This document shows, piece after piece, positions 5,846-5,859 of a stretch of DNA of 5,859 nt. The number at the start of each line of letters is the position of its first letter. Within the stretch, counting starts at the first letter, position 1. Below the pieces are notes generated by a model. The model did not search any database, was not told where the DNA came from, and was given only the letters and a program-made list of their open reading frames with translations. The translations under genes and the position numbers were made by a program. Origin of the DNA: Desulfobacterales bacterium (GTDB lineage: Bacteria; Desulfobacterota; Desulfobacteria; Desulfobacterales; C00003106). Where the stretch lies: assembly GCA_030672555.1 (NCBI GenBank), contig DAOVGD010000163.1:1-5859 (forward strand). Direction: 5' to 3'.

Positions 5846-5859
5846 GAGTTATAGGATTT
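5845..5859 (+). promoter_or_regulatory. Possible Shine-Dalgarno for a next operon gene beyond the window
   Basis: GGAG at 5845-5848 overlaps the rsbT stop codon, and another GGA occurs at 5854-5856. No ATG follows in the remaining bases. Given how tightly the preceding genes are packed, this may lead into a fourth operon gene starting at or just past 5860. The window ends too soon to confirm it. Confidence 0.3.

Overview
The window looks like a chromosomal segment from a Gram-negative bacterium, most probably a deltaproteobacterial-type lineage (Desulfobacterota or relatives). Three things point this way, all by inference: an EF-G of the kind I associate with a second, stand-alone EF-G in that group; a BepA/YfgC-like M48 protease with TPR repeats, a periplasmic outer-membrane quality-control type; and short palindromic repeats of the 'GTCATTCCCGCG' and 'GTCATTTCGA' kinds that are scattered through many proteobacterial and related genomes. 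No species-level assignment is possible from this window.

Layout. (1) Positions 1-1995, plus strand: elongation factor G, missing only about the first 20 residues. It is not followed by tuf or ribosomal genes, so it is not in a classical str operon. (2) Positions 1940-3553, minus strand: an M48 metalloprotease with four or five C-terminal TPR units. Its 3' end runs 56 bp into the 3' end of the EF-G gene on the opposite strand. (3) Positions 3554-4185: a gap of about 630 bp with no confident gene. It holds a 142-bp nested inverted repeat resembling a MITE and a second palindromic repeat of about 76 bp. The first repeat sits in a stretch where an open frame resumes in phase if the repeat is removed, which suggests insertion into a small or decayed gene. 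(4) Positions 4186-5845, plus strand: a compact three-gene operon encoding RsbR, RsbS and RsbT, the core of the stressosome signalling complex.

How the genes work together. RsbR (sensor and scaffold with a C-terminal STAS domain) and RsbS (single STAS domain) are expected to build a large complex that holds the serine/threonine kinase RsbT. On stress RsbT phosphorylates the STAS proteins, leaves the complex and activates a partner. The conserved phospho-sites (S176 and T210 in RsbR, S57 in RsbS) and the kinase ATP-binding motifs are all intact. The partner that RsbT would switch on, and any sigma factor, phosphatase or cyclase gene, is not in the window and may start just beyond its right edge. 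The EF-G and protease genes have no evident functional link with the stressosome operon.

The rsbRST module is a described system. The less ordinary features are the altered domain IV tip of EF-G, the convergent gene overlap and the repeat-disrupted gap.
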